Positions 36,380-48,524 are shown, numbered from the stretch's first letter. The stretch is DNA of 64,000 bases from Mechercharimyces sp. CAU 1602 (GCF_024753565.1 NZ_JANTPT010000003.1:124001-188000), one strand, 5' to 3'. The notes: generated by a model not told the origin, from the letters alone. Numbers and translations: made by a program.

Positions 36380-36408
36380 TTGACACTACATCCTCATTAT
36401 GATAAAGT
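36380..36408 (+). promoter_or_regulatory. SigA promoter of rpmG-secE-nusG
   Basis: TTGACA (36380-36385), a 17-bp spacer, and TAAAGT (36403-36408), 48 bp before rpmG. Confidence 0.75.
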
Positions 36409-36455
36409 GATTTGGGTATTTTGTATATAAGCGATGACCCAAAGGAGGTGTTCGC

Positions 36456-36605
36456 ATGCGGGTGATTGTTACGATGGCTTGTACGGAATGTAAAGAGCGT
36501 AACTATACGACGGAAAAGAATAAGCGGAAGCATCCAGATCGGATGGAGTTTAAAAAGCACTGCTCCCGTTGCAATGGGCACACGGTACACCGTGAAACAA
36601 AATAA
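36456..36605 (+). CDS. rpmG: 50S ribosomal protein bL33
   Basis: A 49-residue protein beginning [19 protein letters not shown]. Zinc-ribbon Cys pairs CTEC and CSRC mark the zinc-binding L33 type. Ribosome site aaaggaggtg before ATG 36456. It precedes secE as in Bacillus. Confidence 0.95.
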   Translation: MRVIVTMACTECKERNYTTEKNKRKHPDRMEFKKHCSRCNGHTVHRETK

Positions 36606-36639
36606 TTTAAGCCGGTAGAGGCTTTTGGGGGTGACGCAC

Positions 36640-36864
36640 ATGGGCTTTCTCGGCCGTCTAGGAACGGGCATCCGGAAGAGTTTCTCCGGCACGGCCAGTT
36701 TTTTTAATGGTAGCGTAGCAGAACTAAAAAAGGTTCGTTGGCCTTCCCGTAAGGAGTTAACGAGTTATACCATTGTTGTGATCGTCACGGTCCTCTTTCT
36801 TACATTATTTTTTGCTGTCATCGACCTTGGAATTACGCAATTGACCAAGCTGGTGACAGGTTGA
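36640..36864 (+). CDS. secE: Preprotein translocase subunit SecE
   Basis: A 74-residue single-span membrane protein. The conserved cytoplasmic part is VAELKKVRWPSRKEL; the membrane segment is about YTIVVIVTVLFLTLFFAVI. Start ATG 36640 after gggggtgac rather than TTG 36625. Confidence 0.93.
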   Translation: MGFLGRLGTGIRKSFSGTASFFNGSVAELKKVRWPSRKELTSYTIVVIVTVLFLTLFFAVIDLGITQLTKLVTG

Positions 36865-36910
36865 TCAAATCTGTCATAAGGGGGGACAGGGCTAACGTCG
36901 CCCTGAGTTC

Positions 36911-37444
36911 ATGGAGAAGAATTGGTATGTAGTTCACACATATTCGGGCTACGAGAACAAAGTGAAGACCAACCTGGAAAAACGGGTTTACTCAATGGAG
37001 ATGGAAGATAAAATCTTTCGTGTCTTGGTGCCGATGGAAGAGGAAATAGAGCACAAGGATGGGAAGAAAAAGTCCGTGATGAAGAAAACGTTTCCAGGTT
37101 ATGTTCTGGTAGAGATGGTCATGACGGACGACTCATGGTATGTCGTACGGAATACACCGGGTGTGACAGGTTTTGTTGGTTCTTCTGGAGCTGGCTCGAA
37201 ACCGACTCCCCTTATGCCGTATGAAGCGGAAACCATCTTGCGTCAAATGGGACTAACAGAAGCGTTGACCAAGGTTGATTTTGCGGTAAACGAAAGTGTG
37301 AAGGTAAAAGAGGGGCCGTTTGCAAACTTTGTAGGCAAGGTTGAGGAAGTGGATTTAGATCGGCAGAAGTTAAAAGTGCTTGTCGATATGTTCGGGCGCG
37401 AAACACCTGTTGAGCTAGATTTTGAGCAAGCGGAAAAATTATGA
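36911..37444 (+). CDS. nusG: Transcription antitermination/termination factor NusG
   Basis: 177 residues. The NGN domain begins NWYVVHTYSGYENKV; TPGVTGFVG follows, and the C-terminal KOW motif is VKVKEGPFANFVGKVEEVD. It couples RNAP to pausing or translation. The ribosome site is weak. Confidence 0.97.
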   Translation: MEKNWYVVHTYSGYENKVKTNLEKRVYSMEMEDKIFRVLVPMEEEIEHKDGKKKSVMKKTFPGYVLVEMVMTDDSWYVVRNTPGVTGFVGSSGAGSKPTPLMPYEAETILRQMGLTEALTKVDFAVNESVKVKEGPFANFVGKVEEVDLDRQKLKVLVDMFGRETPVELDFEQAEKL

Positions 37445-37558
37445 TGATCCCTATCCCTTTCTTTTATGAAAGGTTTATGATAGAGTAGGTCTTGTTTTTG
37501 TTTTTAAGTGGGAGGGTGTAACCCGAGAGAACCACATTTTTGAAGGAGGTTGGTCGGC

Positions 37559-37984
37559 GTGGCCAAGAAAGTAATGAAAGTCGTAAAATTGCAGATCCCT
37601 GCCGGTAAAGCCAACCCAGCACCGCCTGTAGGTCCGGCGCTTGGGCAAGCTGGGGTCAACATCATGGGCTTTTGTAAGGAGTTTAACGCCCGCACGTCTG
37701 ATCAAGCCGGAATGATTATTCCGGTGGAAATCACGGTATATGAAGATCGTTCGTTTGACTTCATCACCAAGACTCCACCAGCAGCGACCCTGTTGTTGAA
37801 AGCGGCTGGTATTGAGTCTGGTTCTGGTGAACCAAACCGAAATAAAGTAGCAACCGTTAAGCGTGACAAAGTGCGTGAAATTGCAGAAACGAAAATGCCA
37901 GACCTCAATGCTGGTGATGTGGAAGCTGCGATGAGAATGATCGAAGGTACCGCGCGTAGCATGGGGATCGTTATCGAAGATTAA
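37559..37984 (+). CDS. rplK: 50S ribosomal protein uL11
   Basis: 141 residues. The N-terminal [27 protein letters not shown] motif is near-invariant. GTG start at 37559, 8 bp after aaggaggt. First gene of the rplK-rplA pair; part of the GTPase-associated centre. Confidence 0.97.
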   Translation: MAKKVMKVVKLQIPAGKANPAPPVGPALGQAGVNIMGFCKEFNARTSDQAGMIIPVEITVYEDRSFDFITKTPPAATLLLKAAGIESGSGEPNRNKVATVKRDKVREIAETKMPDLNAGDVEAAMRMIEGTARSMGIVIED

Positions 37985-38071
37985 TGGAACGTCGCTTTCT
38001 CATGCCGCCACGGGCAGAGATAAGCGCGTGGGAGGAAAAATCCGTTATGACCACGAAGGGAGTGTAGGAAC

Positions 38072-38770
38072 GTGGCAAGAAAAGGGAAAAAGTATCAAGA
38101 AGTGATGAAGAAGATCGACCGGGAAAAAGCATATGAACCAGCTGAAGCATTGGCGTTGGTGAAAGAGGTTGCTCCCGCTAAGTTTGATGAAACCGTAGAG
38201 GCAGCTATTCGTCTAGGCATTGATGTAAAGCGTGCTGACCAACAAGTTCGCGGTGCGGTAGTCCTACCACACGGAACAGGGAAAACGAAGCGTGTCTTGG
38301 TATTTGCTAAAGGCGAAAAAGCGAAAGAAGCCGAAGCGGCTGGCGCTGATTTTGTTGGTGATGAAGATATGATCAACAAAGTAGCCCAAGGTTGGTTTGA
38401 CTTTGATGTTGTTGTAGCTACCCCGGATATGATGGGTCAAGTAGGTAAATTGGGTCGTACCTTGGGGCCAAAAGGCTTAATGCCGAACCCAAAAACCGGC
38501 ACTGTTACCTTCGAAGTAGAAAAAGCAGTAAGCGACATCAAAGCGGGTAAAATCGAGTACCGTGCGGATAAAGCAGGAAACATTCATTGTCCAATCGGGA
38601 GAGTCTCTTTTAGTAACGAACAGCTGGAAGAAAACTTGAAAACGTTGGTTGATGCGCTCTTGAAAGCGAAGCCAGCGGCTGCCAAGGGTAAGTATATGCG
38701 TAATCTCGCTGTTTCCTCGACCATGGGTCCTGGAGTAACAGTTAACTCGAGTAGTTACTCTGCTCGTTAA
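38072..38770 (+). CDS. rplA: 50S ribosomal protein uL1
   Basis: 232 residues. [17 protein letters not shown] and the C-terminal [11 protein letters not shown] are L1 signatures. GTG start. Forms the mobile L1 stalk; in bacteria it also represses its own operon. Confidence 0.97.
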   Translation: MARKGKKYQEVMKKIDREKAYEPAEALALVKEVAPAKFDETVEAAIRLGIDVKRADQQVRGAVVLPHGTGKTKRVLVFAKGEKAKEAEAAGADFVGDEDMINKVAQGWFDFDVVVATPDMMGQVGKLGRTLGPKGLMPNPKTGTVTFEVEKAVSDIKAGKIEYRADKAGNIHCPIGRVSFSNEQLEENLKTLVDALLKAKPAAAKGKYMRNLAVSSTMGPGVTVNSSSYSAR

Positions 38771-38779
38771 TGCTTGACA

Positions 38780-38936
38780 TCATCGGCTTAATGTGAGTAT
38801 GATTAAAGCGCTGATTACAATCGGATATAAACTGCTACCGCAGACAGTAGGGGCGCTCGGCGCTTAATGACCTACCGAGGTGGAGGATAAAGTGAGAAAT
38901 CTTTTCCCGGCCTTCGTCTGTCTGCGAAGGCTTTTT
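38780..38936 (+). promoter_or_regulatory. Ribosomal protein L10 leader with attenuator
   Basis: The gap between rplA and rplJ has the position and layout of the Bacillota L10(L12) leader. Its end is a clear terminator hairpin (GCCTTCG 38910-38916 / CGAAGGC 38925-38931, then TTTTT). Binding of L10(L12)4 to the leader is known to control rplJL transcription in Bacillus; that it applies here is inferred. Confidence 0.65.
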
Positions 38937-38975
38937 CTACGTCTGATTGAAGGTACTGTCGAGGAGGTGGAACCT

Positions 38976-39476
38976 GTGTCTGCAAAAATCGAAATGAAGA
39001 AAAAGGTAGTTGAAGAGATCGTTGCTCTGTTACAAGCTAGCCAAGCGACAATTCTTACTGATTATCGTGGCCTTAATGTATCGGAGTCGAACGAACTGCG
39101 TAAGCAGTTGCGTGAAGCGGGTGTCGAGTATAAAGTGTTGAAAAACACGATGACTCGTTTTGCTACGAAAGAGTTGGAGTATACCGACTTGGACGAGCAC
39201 CTGAACGGTCCAACAGCGATCGCCTTTAGTAATGACGATGTGATTGCTCCTGCGAAGATCATTTATGAGTTTGCTAAGAAGCATGATGCGTTGAAAATTA
39301 AAGGTGGCGTTGTTGAAGGTCGCGTCGTTAGTGCGGAAGCGATCAACGAATTGGCAAAAATGCCATCACGCGAAGGCTTGTTGTCGATGCTGCTTAGCGT
39401 CTTGCAAGCTCCGATGCGTAATGCAGCCTTGGCTGTCAAAGCTGTGGCTGATAAGAACGAAGCGGAATCTGCTTAA
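38976..39476 (+). CDS. rplJ: 50S ribosomal protein uL10
   Basis: 166 residues. [32 protein letters not shown] is typical. The start is GTG 38976 after gaggaggtgg; the longer ORF from 38880 overlaps the leader terminator. It anchors L7/L12 dimers on the stalk. Confidence 0.95.
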   Translation: MSAKIEMKKKVVEEIVALLQASQATILTDYRGLNVSESNELRKQLREAGVEYKVLKNTMTRFATKELEYTDLDEHLNGPTAIAFSNDDVIAPAKIIYEFAKKHDALKIKGGVVEGRVVSAEAINELAKMPSREGLLSMLLSVLQAPMRNAALAVKAVADKNEAESA

Positions 39477-39528
39477 TTGGCAGTTTCTAACCTAAACTAA
39501 TATGGAAAATCGATAAGGAGGTTTACTC

Positions 39529-39894
39529 ATGTCCCATCAAGAGATCATTGAAGCGATCAAAGGCATGACCGTACTAGAATTAAACGACCTAGTAAAAGCA
39601 ATCGAAGAAGAATTTGGTGTAACCGCAGCAGCTCCAGTAGCAGTAGCAGCAGGTGGCGCCGATGCAGGTGCAGCAGTAGAGCAAACTGAATTCGATGTTG
39701 TTCTTGCAGATGCTGGTTCCTCAAAAATTAAAGTAATTAAAGTGGTACGTGGTATCACCGGTCTTGGCTTGAAAGAAGCTAAAGCTATGGTAGACGGTGC
39801 TCCAAGCCCAGTTAAAGAAGCTGTTTCCAAAGAAGAAGCAGAAGATATCAAATCCCAGCTCGAAGAAGTTGGCGCAAAAGTGGAAGTGAAGTAG
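39529..39894 (+). CDS. rplL: 50S ribosomal protein bL12 (L7/L12)
   Basis: 121 residues. N-terminal dimer domain, Ala-rich hinge ([18 protein letters not shown]), and C-terminal factor-binding domain ([20 protein letters not shown]). Strong ribosome site aaggaggt. Confidence 0.97.
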   Translation: MSHQEIIEAIKGMTVLELNDLVKAIEEEFGVTAAAPVAVAAGGADAGAAVEQTEFDVVLADAGSSKIKVIKVVRGITGLGLKEAKAMVDGAPSPVKEAVSKEEAEDIKSQLEEVGAKVEVK

Positions 39895-39911
39895 TCCGCT
39901 AGCTAGCTGCT

Positions 39912-39946
39912 CGGACCCGTCGCTTAAGTGCTGGCGGGTCCGTTTT
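39912..39946 (+). terminator. Terminator after rplL
   Basis: CGGACCCG (39912-39919) pairs with CGGGTCCG (39935-39942), followed by TTTT. Some read-through to the methyltransferase gene is likely. Confidence 0.7.
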
Positions 39947-39965
39947 CATTAAGGAGGTTCTGTCT

Positions 39966-40568
39966 GTGAGCGATCACTATTTTTCAGCCAATCCGGATTC
40001 AAAAGCGGAGCTACGCAGTATTGAAGTTAGTCTGAAAGGGCATTCCTTCTGTTTTTATACGAGTACGGGTGTCTTTTCAAAGCAAGGTCTGGACTATGGG
40101 AGTCGGCTTTTGATGGAATCAGTTTTACTGCCATTACAAGGAGCAGTACTAGATTTGGGATGTGGATATGGGCCGGTTGGGATTGCATGTGCTACGATGG
40201 CGCCGCAATGCTTTATCACCATGGTTGATATCAACGAGCGTGCAGTAGAATTGGCGAAGCAAAACGCTGAACGAAATGGTGTGGCAAAGCGTGTGCAGGT
40301 GATGCAAAGCGATGGTTGTTCCGCAGTGGAAGGGCAACAATTCGCCGCTATCTTGACTAATCCGCCGATCCGGACAGGCAAAGAAGTGATCTACAATTTG
40401 TTCCGGCAAGCGCGAGACCACCTAACGCCTGAGGGCATATTGTGGATTGTGATTCGCAAACAACAAGGAGCAGTATCTGCAATAGCGGAATTAGAACGAT
40501 TAGGACTTGAAGTACAGGTGGAGACACGTAAAAAAGGATACTGGATTCTGAGCGCAAAAAAGTATTGA
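39966..40568 (+). CDS. Class I SAM methyltransferase, RsmC-like (YbxB)
   Basis: 200 residues. SAM motif VLDLGCGYGPVGIACA, and the catalytic NPP motif ILTNPPIRTGKE seen in RsmC/RlmG-type guanine N2-methyltransferases. Bacillus has ybxB at this place between rplL and rpoB. The target rRNA is inferred. GTG start after aaggaggt. Confidence 0.85.
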   Translation: MSDHYFSANPDSKAELRSIEVSLKGHSFCFYTSTGVFSKQGLDYGSRLLMESVLLPLQGAVLDLGCGYGPVGIACATMAPQCFITMVDINERAVELAKQNAERNGVAKRVQVMQSDGCSAVEGQQFAAILTNPPIRTGKEVIYNLFRQARDHLTPEGILWIVIRKQQGAVSAIAELERLGLEVQVETRKKGYWILSAKKY

Positions 40569-40593
40569 CAGCGGAAAACTCTTATGCTAATCT
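40565..40593 (+). promoter_or_regulatory. SigA promoter candidate of rpoBC
   Basis: TTGACA (40565-40570), a 17-bp spacer, and TAATCT (40588-40593). It overlaps the 3' end of the methyltransferase gene and leaves a leader of over 200 nt before rpoB. Confidence 0.6.
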
Positions 40594-40619
40594 TAGACAA
40601 TGCCAAAGTGTCGGTACCC

Positions 40620-40656
40620 ATCGGGACACGATCATTCGTGTGATCCCGATATTTTT
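40620..40656 (+). terminator. First terminator-like hairpin in rpoB leader
   Basis: ATCGGGA and TCCCGAT arms with an inner CACGA/TCGTG pairing, followed by ATTTTT. It may terminate the methyltransferase transcript or attenuate rpoB. Confidence 0.6.
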
Positions 40657-40732
40657 CCATGGCAATTTAGGAAAAGTTGAATGAACAACCAAACTTTGGG
40701 TTATACTAGCTCAATAGGTTGTTTATTGTAGA

Positions 40733-40767
40733 AAAATGAGGGTATCCATCGCTCATTTTCTTTTTTT
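40733..40767 (+). terminator. Second terminator/attenuator in rpoB leader
   Basis: AAAATGAG (40733-40740) pairs with CTCATTTT (40752-40759), then TCTTTTTTT. It lies 50 bp before the rpoB start, so it would have to be read through for rpoBC expression. It covers the 5' part of the long alternative rpoB ORF. Confidence 0.65.
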
Positions 40768-40816
40768 GCAGGGAACTGATTGCTCGGAATCGACTGGGTA
40801 CGAGGGGGGAGCTTGT

Positions 40817-43800
40817 TTGGTAGGTAAACTGGTCCAGTATGGTCGGCGCCAGCGGAGAAGCTATTCAAGAATTGATGAAGTATTAGATTTGCCGAATTTA
40901 ATTGAGATTCAGCAGAGATCTTATGAATGGTTCCTCGATAAGGGCTTAAGAGAAATGTTTCAGGACATTTCCCCGATCGAAGATTTTACCGGTAACTTGA
41001 TTCTGGAGTTTATCGATTATAGTTTAGGTGAGCCTAAGTATTCGGTCGAAGAATCGAAAGAACGGGATGTCACATATTCTGCACCTCTACGCGTTAAGGT
41101 GCGCCTAATCAACAAAGAAACAGGCGAAGTGAAAGAACAGGAAGTATTTATGGGAGACTTCCCATTGATGACGGAGACAGGCACTTTTGTAATTAATGGG
41201 GCGGAACGAGTGATTGTAAGCCAATTGGTGCGCTCGCCTAGCGTCTATTACAATGCCAAAGTTGATAAAAACGGGAAAACTGCGTATACCGCAACGGTAA
41301 TTCCGAACCGTGGAGCCTGGCTCGAGTATGAAACCGACGCTAAGGATATTATCTACGTGCGTATTGATCGTACACGGAAAATACCGGTGACGGTTCTTTT
41401 ACGTGCCTTGGGTTTTAGCTCTGATGCAGAGATTCTCGATCTCTTGGGCGAAGACGAATACCTGCGCAATACCTTGGATAAGGACAACACAGGAAATACG
41501 GAAAAAGCCTTGATCGAGATTTACGAACGCTTGCGTCCGGGTGAACCGCCAACAGCGGATAATGCGCGTTCACTTTTATACTCACGTTTCTTTGATCCTA
41601 AGCGTTATGATCTAGCAAATGTGGGTCGTTATAAGATGAATAAGAAGTTACACATCAAAAATCGTTTGTTTAACCAAACGTTAGCGGAATCTATTATTGA
41701 TCCGGCAACGGGCGAAATTATCGCTGAAGCGGGACAAGTGTTGGATCGTCGTCTACTAGATAAACTGTTACCACAGCTAGAAGAGGATAACGGTTATGGT
41801 TGGGAAGAGAAAACGATTCGTGGTGGAGTAACAGAGGACGAAGGTGTTCACCTTCAGTCCGTGAAGATTGTATCTCCACAACAAGAAGGGTTAGCGATCA
41901 AGGTGCTTTCCAATGGTGGCGTCAGCTCTTCTATCAAAAACATTACCGCTACGGATATTATTGCTTCCATCAATTATTTTATCAATTTGTTACATGGAGT
42001 AGGGAGCACAGATGATATCGATCACCTGGGTAACCGTCGCCTCCGGTCTGTAGGAGAGCTCCTACAAAATCAATTCCGGATCGGGTTGTCGCGTATGGAA
42101 CGGGTGGTACGTGAGCGTATGTCGATTCAAGATGCCAATGCGATAACACCACAGGCCTTGATTAATATTCGCCCTGTCATTGCTTCTATCAAAGAGTTCT
42201 TTGGTAGCAGTCAGTTGTCGCAGTTTATGGATCAAACCAACCCGCTGGCTGAACTTACGCATAAGCGTCGTCTATCAGCGCTAGGTCCGGGTGGACTGAC
42301 ACGTGAACGAGCGGGCTTTGAAGTTCGAGACGTTCACCATTCCCACTATGGACGGATGTGTCCGATTGAAACACCTGAAGGTCCTAACATCGGTCTGATC
42401 AACTCCCTTTCCTCCTACGCACGTATCAATGAGTTTGGCTTCATTGAAACGCCGTATCGGAAAGTAGATCCGGATACGCATAAGGTAACGGAAGAGATCG
42501 TTTATCTGACTGCGGATGAGGAGGATAACTATTATATTGCTCAAGCAAATGAGCCGTTATCCGAGGATGGGGAATTTATTAATGATCAGGTAATCTCTCG
42601 TTATAAAGAGGAAAACTTACCTATCGTGCGTGAAGAAGTTGACTTCATGGACGTATCGCCAAAACAAGTTGTATCCGTTGCAACTGCATGTATTCCATTC
42701 TTGGAAAATGATGACTCCAACCGTGCGTTGATGGGTTCTAACATGCAGAGACAAGCGGTGCCGTTGCTTACACCTCGGTCACCATTTATCGGCACGGGGA
42801 TGGAGCATGTATCCGCTAAGGACTCAGGTGTATGTGTGTTGGCCAAACGCCCTGGTTTAGTGGAGCGTGTGGTAGCAGATGAGATCTTGATCCGTCACGA
42901 AGAGGAAATTGATGGTCAACTGGTTCAAGGTGATCTCGATCGTTATCGCTTGCAGAAGTTTATTCGTTCCAATCAAGGAACGTGCGTCAACCAGCGACCG
43001 ATGGTGCGTGCTGGTGAGCGTGTGCAAAAGGGCGAAATTATCGCAGACGGGCCTTCCACAGAATTAGGTGAGATGGCATTAGGACAAAACGTCCTCGTCG
43101 CCTTTATGACCTGGGAAGGATATAACTACGAGGATGCGATCCTGCTAAGCGAAAAGCTAGTAAAAGAAGATGTTTATACATCGATCCATATTGAAGAGTA
43201 TGAGAGTGAGGCACGTGATACGAAACTAGGCCCAGAAGAGATTACGCGTGATATTCCTAATGTGGGTGAAGATGCGCTGAAAAACTTGGATGAGCGAGGC
43301 ATTATTCGTGTCGGTGCTGAAATCAAGTCTGGGGATATCCTGGTAGGTAAAGTAACGCCGAAAGGCGTGACCGAATTGACAGCAGAAGAACGTCTTTTGC
43401 ATGCCATCTTTGGTGAGAAGGCGCGTGAAGTACGGGATACTTCCCTGCGTGTACCTCATGGAACCGACGGGATTGTTGTTGATGTGAAGGTATTTACTAG
43501 AGAAAACGGTGATGAATTACCTCCGGGTGTCAACCAACTGGTTCGTTGTTACATTGCACAGAAACGTAAGATCTCTGAAGGGGATAAGATGGCAGGTCGT
43601 CACGGGAACAAAGGTGTTATTGCACGCGTGTTGCCGGAAGAAGATATGCCGTTTCTACCTGATGGCACACCTGTACAGGTTGTGCTTAACCCACTGGGTG
43701 TTCCTTCGCGGATGAACATCGGACAAGTGCTGGAAGTCCACTTGGGAATGGCAGCCAAACAGCTGGGCATTCATGTGGCAACACCAGTATTTGATGGAGC

Positions 43801-44347
43801 GACAGAAGAAGATGTGTTTGCGACATTAACGGAAGCAGGTCTTTCGGAAGACGGTAAAACCTATTTGTTCGATGGGCGTACCGGAGAGCAATTTGAGAAC
43901 CGAGTAACTGTAGGTGTCATGTATATGATTAAGCTGGCACATATGGTAGATGACAAGATTCATGCTCGTTCTACAGGTCCATACTCATTGGTTACGCAAC
44001 AACCGTTGGGTGGTAAGGCGCAGTTCGGTGGACAGCGCTTTGGTGAGATGGAGGTATGGGCGCTAAAAGCATATGGAGCGGCCTATACGCTGCAAGAGAT
44101 CTTGACGGTTAAGTCGGATGACGTAATCGGTCGAGTGAAAACGTACGAAGCGATTGTAAAAGGTGAAAACGTACCTGAACCGGGTGTACCTGAGTCGTTC
44201 AAGGTATTGATCAAAGAACTGCAAAGCTTAGGCATGGATGTGAAGATCTTGTCTGAAGATGAGCAGGAGATCGAGATGAAAGAACTGGATGATGACGATG
44301 AGTCCGGAAACCAAAAGGGTGGTGCCGATTATGAGGAGAATCTCTAA
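40817..44347 (+). CDS. rpoB: RNA polymerase beta subunit
   Basis: About 1176 residues. Starts [18 protein letters not shown], equivalent to Bacillus RpoB. The rifampicin-binding region ([18 protein letters not shown], then [13 protein letters not shown]) is wild type. The TTG at 40817 is preferred because gggggga precedes it and upstream codons overlap an attenuator; the longest ORF begins at 40736. rpoC follows. Confidence 0.97.
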   Translation: MVGKLVQYGRRQRRSYSRIDEVLDLPNLIEIQQRSYEWFLDKGLREMFQDISPIEDFTGNLILEFIDYSLGEPKYSVEESKERDVTYSAPLRVKVRLINKETGEVKEQEVFMGDFPLMTETGTFVINGAERVIVSQLVRSPSVYYNAKVDKNGKTAYTATVIPNRGAWLEYETDAKDIIYVRIDRTRKIPVTVLLRALGFSSDAEILDLLGEDEYLRNTLDKDNTGNTEKALIEIYERLRPGEPPTADNARSLLYSRFFDPKRYDLANVGRYKMNKKLHIKNRLFNQTLAESIIDPATGEIIAEAGQVLDRRLLDKLLPQLEEDNGYGWEEKTIRGGVTEDEGVHLQSVKIVSPQQEGLAIKVLSNGGVSSSIKNITATDIIASINYFINLLHGVGSTDDIDHLGNRRLRSVGELLQNQFRIGLSRMERVVRERMSIQDANAITPQALINIRPVIASIKEFFGSSQLSQFMDQTNPLAELTHKRRLSALGPGGLTRERAGFEVRDVHHSHYGRMCPIETPEGPNIGLINSLSSYARINEFGFIETPYRKVDPDTHKVTEEIVYLTADEEDNYYIAQANEPLSEDGEFINDQVISRYKEENLPIVREEVDFMDVSPKQVVSVATACIPFLENDDSNRALMGSNMQRQAVPLLTPRSPFIGTGMEHVSAKDSGVCVLAKRPGLVERVVADEILIRHEEEIDGQLVQGDLDRYRLQKFIRSNQGTCVNQRPMVRAGERVQKGEIIADGPSTELGEMALGQNVLVAFMTWEGYNYEDAILLSEKLVKEDVYTSIHIEEYESEARDTKLGPEEITRDIPNVGEDALKNLDERGIIRVGAEIKSGDILVGKVTPKGVTELTAEERLLHAIFGEKAREVRDTSLRVPHGTDGIVVDVKVFTRENGDELPPGVNQLVRCYIAQKRKISEGDKMAGRHGNKGVIARVLPEEDMPFLPDGTPVQVVLNPLGVPSRMNIGQVLEVHLGMAAKQLGIHVATPVFDGATEEDVFATLTEAGLSEDGKTYLFDGRTGEQFENRVTVGVMYMIKLAHMVDDKIHARSTGPYSLVTQQPLGGKAQFGGQRFGEMEVWALKAYGAAYTLQEILTVKSDDVIGRVKTYEAIVKGENVPEPGVPESFKVLIKELQSLGMDVKILSEDEQEIEMKELDDDDESGNQKGGADYEENL

Positions 44348-44409
44348 TTTGTGCGGAAGTCTCCGTCGGTCCTCTATTGGCAGGTTGATCCGTAAGGGAG
44401 GGGTGCCCT

Positions 44410-47400
44410 GTGCTGGACGTCAATAACTTTGAGTTTATGAAGATTGGGCTGGCTTCCCCGAACAAGATTCGCTCTTGGTCTCGGGGAGAAGTAAAGAAGC
44501 CAGAAACCATCAACTATCGAACGTTGAAGCCTGAGAAAGAGGGCTTATTCTGCGAGAAGATTTTCGGTCCAACGAAGGACTGGGAGTGTCATTGCGGAAA
44601 ATATAAGCGTGTCCGCTATAAGGGCGTTGTCTGTGATCGTTGTGGCGTGGAAGTTACGCGTGCTAAGGTGCGGCGTGAACGGATGGGTCATATCGAACTG
44701 GCGGCTCCGGTATCTCATATCTGGTACTTTAAAGGGATTCCGAGCCGTATGGGATTAATGCTGGACATGTCTCCTCGATCATTGGAGGAAGTGATTTATT
44801 TTGCTTCCTATGTGGTGATTGACCCAGGTGAAACACCGTTGGAGAAGAAACAGTTGCTTTCAGAAAAAGAATATCGCAGCCATCGTGAAAAATATGGTTC
44901 TGCCTTTGTAGCTATGATGGGTGCGGAAGCGATAAAACGTTTACTAGCGGAAATCGACTTGGAGCGCGAAGTGGAAATGCTGCGTGAAGATTTGATGACT
45001 GCACAAGGACAACGTCGTAACCGTGCAATCAAACGGCTTGAAGTGGTAGAAGCATTCCGTAATTCCGGCAATGAGCCGGATTGGATGATTCTCGATGTGC
45101 TGCCGGTCATTCCTCCCGAATTGCGTCCGATGGTTCAGTTGGATGGTGGTCGTTTTGCTACCTCCGATTTGAACGATCTGTATCGGCGAGTGATTAACCG
45201 TAACAATCGTCTGAAGCGCTTGTTAGATTTAGGTGCTCCTGATATTATTGTGCAAAATGAGAAACGGATGTTGCAAGAAGCTGTGGATGCCTTGATTGAT
45301 AACGGTCGTCGTGGTCGTCCCGTTACTGGACCAGGTAACCGTCCACTCAAATCCCTTTCTCATATGTTGAAAGGGAAACAAGGGCGTTTTCGGCAGAACT
45401 TGCTCGGTAAACGGGTGGATTACTCCGGTCGTTCTGTAATCGTGGTAGGTCCAAACTTAAAAATGTATCAGTGCGGACTGCCAAAAGAGATGGCGCTAGA
45501 ACTATTTAAACCATTTGTGATGCGGGAGCTAGTGAAAAAAGACCTTGCACACAACATTAAGAGTGCGAAGCGCAAAGTAGAGCGTGTGCATCCTGAAGTG
45601 TGGGATGTGCTGGAAGAAGTGATTAAGGAGCATCCTGTATTGCTTAACCGTGCGCCTACGCTTCACAGATTAGGGATTCAAGCGTTTGAGCCTATCCTCG
45701 TTGAGGGTCGTGCGATTAAGCTGCATCCACTCGTCTGTACCGCTTACAACGCTGACTTTGATGGTGACCAGATGGCGGTTCACGTTCCACTTTCGGCTGA
45801 GGCACAAGCTGAAGCACGATTGCTGATGCTTGCAGCACAAAATATCTTGAATCCGAAAGACGGGAAGCCTGTTGTTACACCATCGCAAGATATGGTCTTG
45901 GGTTGTTACTACCTCACCTTTGAGAAAGAGAACGACAAGGGTGAAGGCTTTATCTTTGCGTCACCGAGCGAGGCGATCAGTGCGTATCAACAAGGATTAG
46001 TCACCTTACATGCACGCATTGCTATTCCTGTGAAGTCTCTTGATAAAACGTGCTTTACAGAAGAGCAACAAGAGTCTTTCTTGTTAACAACGACAGGGAA
46101 GCTGATCTTTAATGAAATCTTCCCGCGTGAGTTCCCATATATTAACGAACCGACGAAAGCCAACTTGACAGACGGTCCTTCGGCACCTTACTTTGTGAGT
46201 GAAAAGGGAGTTAATCTGCGTGAGAAAGTAGTGCAACGCCCACTCATCGAAGCAGTGAAGAAAAAGTACCTCGGTACTGTCGTCGCGGAATGTTTCCGTC
46301 GCTATGGCACAACCAAAACATCGGTTATTATGGATGCGATCAAGCAACTTGGTTTTACTTATTCGACCAAAGCGGGTCTTACGATGTCTGTTTCTGATGT
46401 TATCGTGCCAGAGGAGAAGCCAGGGCTGCTCCGCAAAGCGGAAGACGATGTGGAACGTGTCTTGAAGCAATACCGTCGTGGTTTGATTACGGATGACGAA
46501 CGTTATGATCGCGTCATCTCCATCTGGAGTCAGGTGAAAGACGATATTACTGAGATCTTGATGGACAAAATGGGTCGTAATAACCCAATCTATATGATGG
46601 CCAATTCCGGAGCACGTGGTAATGTTTCGCAGATTACTCAGCTTGCAGGGATGCGGGGGCTGATGGCGAGTCCATCCGGCAAGATTATGGAACTGCCGAT
46701 TAAGGCAAACTTCCGTGAAGGCTTATCTGTATTGGAATACTTCATCTCTACGCACGGAGCGCGGAAAGGGTTGGCGGATACGGCACTTCGTACGGCGGAC
46801 TCTGGTTACCTCACCCGCCGCTTGGTCGACGTAGCACAAGATGTAGTTGTCCGTACAGATGATTGTGGAACGGATCGCGGAGAAATGGTGCGTCGTATTT
46901 CGGACGGTAATGAAGTGATCGAGGAATTATACGATCGCATCGTGGGACGTTATGCGTTTGCTACCACTCGCCATCCAGAAACGCAGGAAATCATTGTAGG
47001 GCCAAATGAGCTCATCGATGAAGATACGGCACAAGCCATCATCGATGCAGGCATTGAAGAAGTGGTAATTCGTTCTGTTCTCTCTTGCCGTACTCATCAT
47101 GGAGTATGTATTAAGTGCTACGGTCGCAACTTGGCGCTCGGTACTCCGGTTGAAGTGGGTGAAGCGGTAGGTATTATTGCAGCCCAATCGATCGGGGAGC
47201 CAGGAACGCAGTTGACGATGCGTACTTTCCATACCGGTGGTGTGGCAGGAGACGATATTACACAAGGTTTGCCGCGTATTCAGGAATTGTTTGAAGCGCG
47301 TAATCCGAAAGGGCAAGCTCCTGTCAGTGAAATTCCGGGTGTCGTCGAAGAGATCCGCGAAGTAAAAGATCGTCGTGAGATTGAGGTAAAAGGCGAAGTG

Positions 47401-48027
47401 GAGACGCGTACCTATGTGGTACCATTTGGCTCTCGCCTACGGGTGAACGAAGGCGATCATGTAGAAGCTGGGGATGAGCTGACAGATGGTTCGATTGATC
47501 CAAAAGAGTTATTGCGTGTGAAAGGCGTTCATGGCGTGCAAGGGTATATCTTGCAAGAGGTACAGAAAGTGTACCGCTTACAAGGGGTGGAAATTAACGA
47601 TAAGCACGTCGAAGTTATGATTCGTCAAATGATGCGCAAAGTCCGGATTACTGACGCAGGAGATACAGATCTCTTGCCAGGTCAAATTATGGATCTCTAT
47701 GAATTTGAAATGGCAAACCGTGCAGTATTTGCTGTGGGTGGAGAGCCTGCTATTGCTCGTCCTGTACTTCTGGGTATTACGAAAGCATCGCTGGAAACAG
47801 AATCCTTCTTGTCGGCAGCATCGTTCCAGGAAACAACTCGGGTCTTGACTGATGCGGCGATTAAAGGTAAAGTAGATCCGTTGCTAGGGTTGAAAGAGAA
47901 CGTGATTATCGGGAAGTTGATCCCAGCAGGAACAGGGATGCAGCGTTACCGGAGTGTCTCGCTCAATGTGGAAGGTGAGCTGGAGACGGAGGAAGTTTCA
48001 GAGTTAGAGACGGTTAGCGTAGAGTAG
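44410..48027 (+). CDS. rpoC: RNA polymerase beta' subunit
   Basis: 1205 residues. N-terminal zinc site [20 protein letters not shown], catalytic [12 protein letters not shown], and second zinc site including [15 protein letters not shown] start at 44410, 62 bp after rpoB. Confidence 0.98.
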   Translation: MLDVNNFEFMKIGLASPNKIRSWSRGEVKKPETINYRTLKPEKEGLFCEKIFGPTKDWECHCGKYKRVRYKGVVCDRCGVEVTRAKVRRERMGHIELAAPVSHIWYFKGIPSRMGLMLDMSPRSLEEVIYFASYVVIDPGETPLEKKQLLSEKEYRSHREKYGSAFVAMMGAEAIKRLLAEIDLEREVEMLREDLMTAQGQRRNRAIKRLEVVEAFRNSGNEPDWMILDVLPVIPPELRPMVQLDGGRFATSDLNDLYRRVINRNNRLKRLLDLGAPDIIVQNEKRMLQEAVDALIDNGRRGRPVTGPGNRPLKSLSHMLKGKQGRFRQNLLGKRVDYSGRSVIVVGPNLKMYQCGLPKEMALELFKPFVMRELVKKDLAHNIKSAKRKVERVHPEVWDVLEEVIKEHPVLLNRAPTLHRLGIQAFEPILVEGRAIKLHPLVCTAYNADFDGDQMAVHVPLSAEAQAEARLLMLAAQNILNPKDGKPVVTPSQDMVLGCYYLTFEKENDKGEGFIFASPSEAISAYQQGLVTLHARIAIPVKSLDKTCFTEEQQESFLLTTTGKLIFNEIFPREFPYINEPTKANLTDGPSAPYFVSEKGVNLREKVVQRPLIEAVKKKYLGTVVAECFRRYGTTKTSVIMDAIKQLGFTYSTKAGLTMSVSDVIVPEEKPGLLRKAEDDVERVLKQYRRGLITDDERYDRVISIWSQVKDDITEILMDKMGRNNPIYMMANSGARGNVSQITQLAGMRGLMASPSGKIMELPIKANFREGLSVLEYFISTHGARKGLADTALRTADSGYLTRRLVDVAQDVVVRTDDCGTDRGEMVRRISDGNEVIEELYDRIVGRYAFATTRHPETQEIIVGPNELIDEDTAQAIIDAGIEEVVIRSVLSCRTHHGVCIKCYGRNLALGTPVEVGEAVGIIAAQSIGEPGTQLTMRTFHTGGVAGDDITQGLPRIQELFEARNPKGQAPVSEIPGVVEEIREVKDRREIEVKGEVETRTYVVPFGSRLRVNEGDHVEAGDELTDGSIDPKELLRVKGVHGVQGYILQEVQKVYRLQGVEINDKHVEVMIRQMMRKVRITDAGDTDLLPGQIMDLYEFEMANRAVFAVGGEPAIARPVLLGITKASLETESFLSAASFQETTRVLTDAAIKGKVDPLLGLKENVIIGKLIPAGTGMQRYRSVSLNVEGELETEEVSELETVSVE

Positions 48028-48098
48028 ATCGTTTCAACCTTTGAGAAGAAGGGGAGAATGGGGCTCGATTCTTTCCCCCATTCTTCCTGCTCTTCCTA

Positions 48099-48128
48099 TT
48101 GACAATCACCTATGCAAGGTGTTAATAT
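48099..48128 (+). promoter_or_regulatory. SigA promoter for the str operon
   Basis: TTGACA (48099-48104) and TTAATA/TAATAT (48122-48128) with a 17-18-bp spacer. It follows a GC hairpin (GGAGAATGGGG / CCCCATTCTTCC) after rpoC. Confidence 0.7.
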
Positions 48129-48171
48129 GGCTTCGTGTGCTTGGGATGTGCCACTTTGGAGGGCGAGTGCG

Positions 48172-48435
48172 ATGTCTTATGATAAAGTGAAACAAGCAAA
48201 GAGTTGTTTGATTGGAACCAAGCAGACGAAGAAAGCCATCGAACAAGGGAAAGCACTAGAGGTGATCGTAGCCCGGGATGCGGAACCTCATATAACGCAA
48301 GGTATCGTTCAGATGTGCGAAGATCATAAGGTTCAACTACAATTCGTAGATTCGATGAAAAAGTTAGGGAAAGCATGTGGAATCGAGGTGGGGGCGGCGA
48401 CGGTTGCCATCCTTTCGATATCAGATAGCGTGTAA
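48172..48435 (+). CDS. rplGB: L7Ae-family K-turn-binding ribosomal protein (YbxF-like)
   Basis: 87 residues. The L7Ae fold pattern is [33 protein letters not shown] and the C-terminal [19 protein letters not shown]. Bacillus YbxF binds RNA K-turns. The start is ATG 48172 after ggagggcgag; the longer ORF from 48112 overlaps the promoter. Confidence 0.92.
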   Translation: MSYDKVKQAKSCLIGTKQTKKAIEQGKALEVIVARDAEPHITQGIVQMCEDHKVQLQFVDSMKKLGKACGIEVGAATVAILSISDSV

Positions 48436-48524
48436 ATGAAATGAACGGGTTTCGTTTCGCCTGCTTTTTTAAAAAACGCCTGGATCTGTGGACTTAAATT
48501 TCGTAAAAAGGGAGGTGCAACAAG

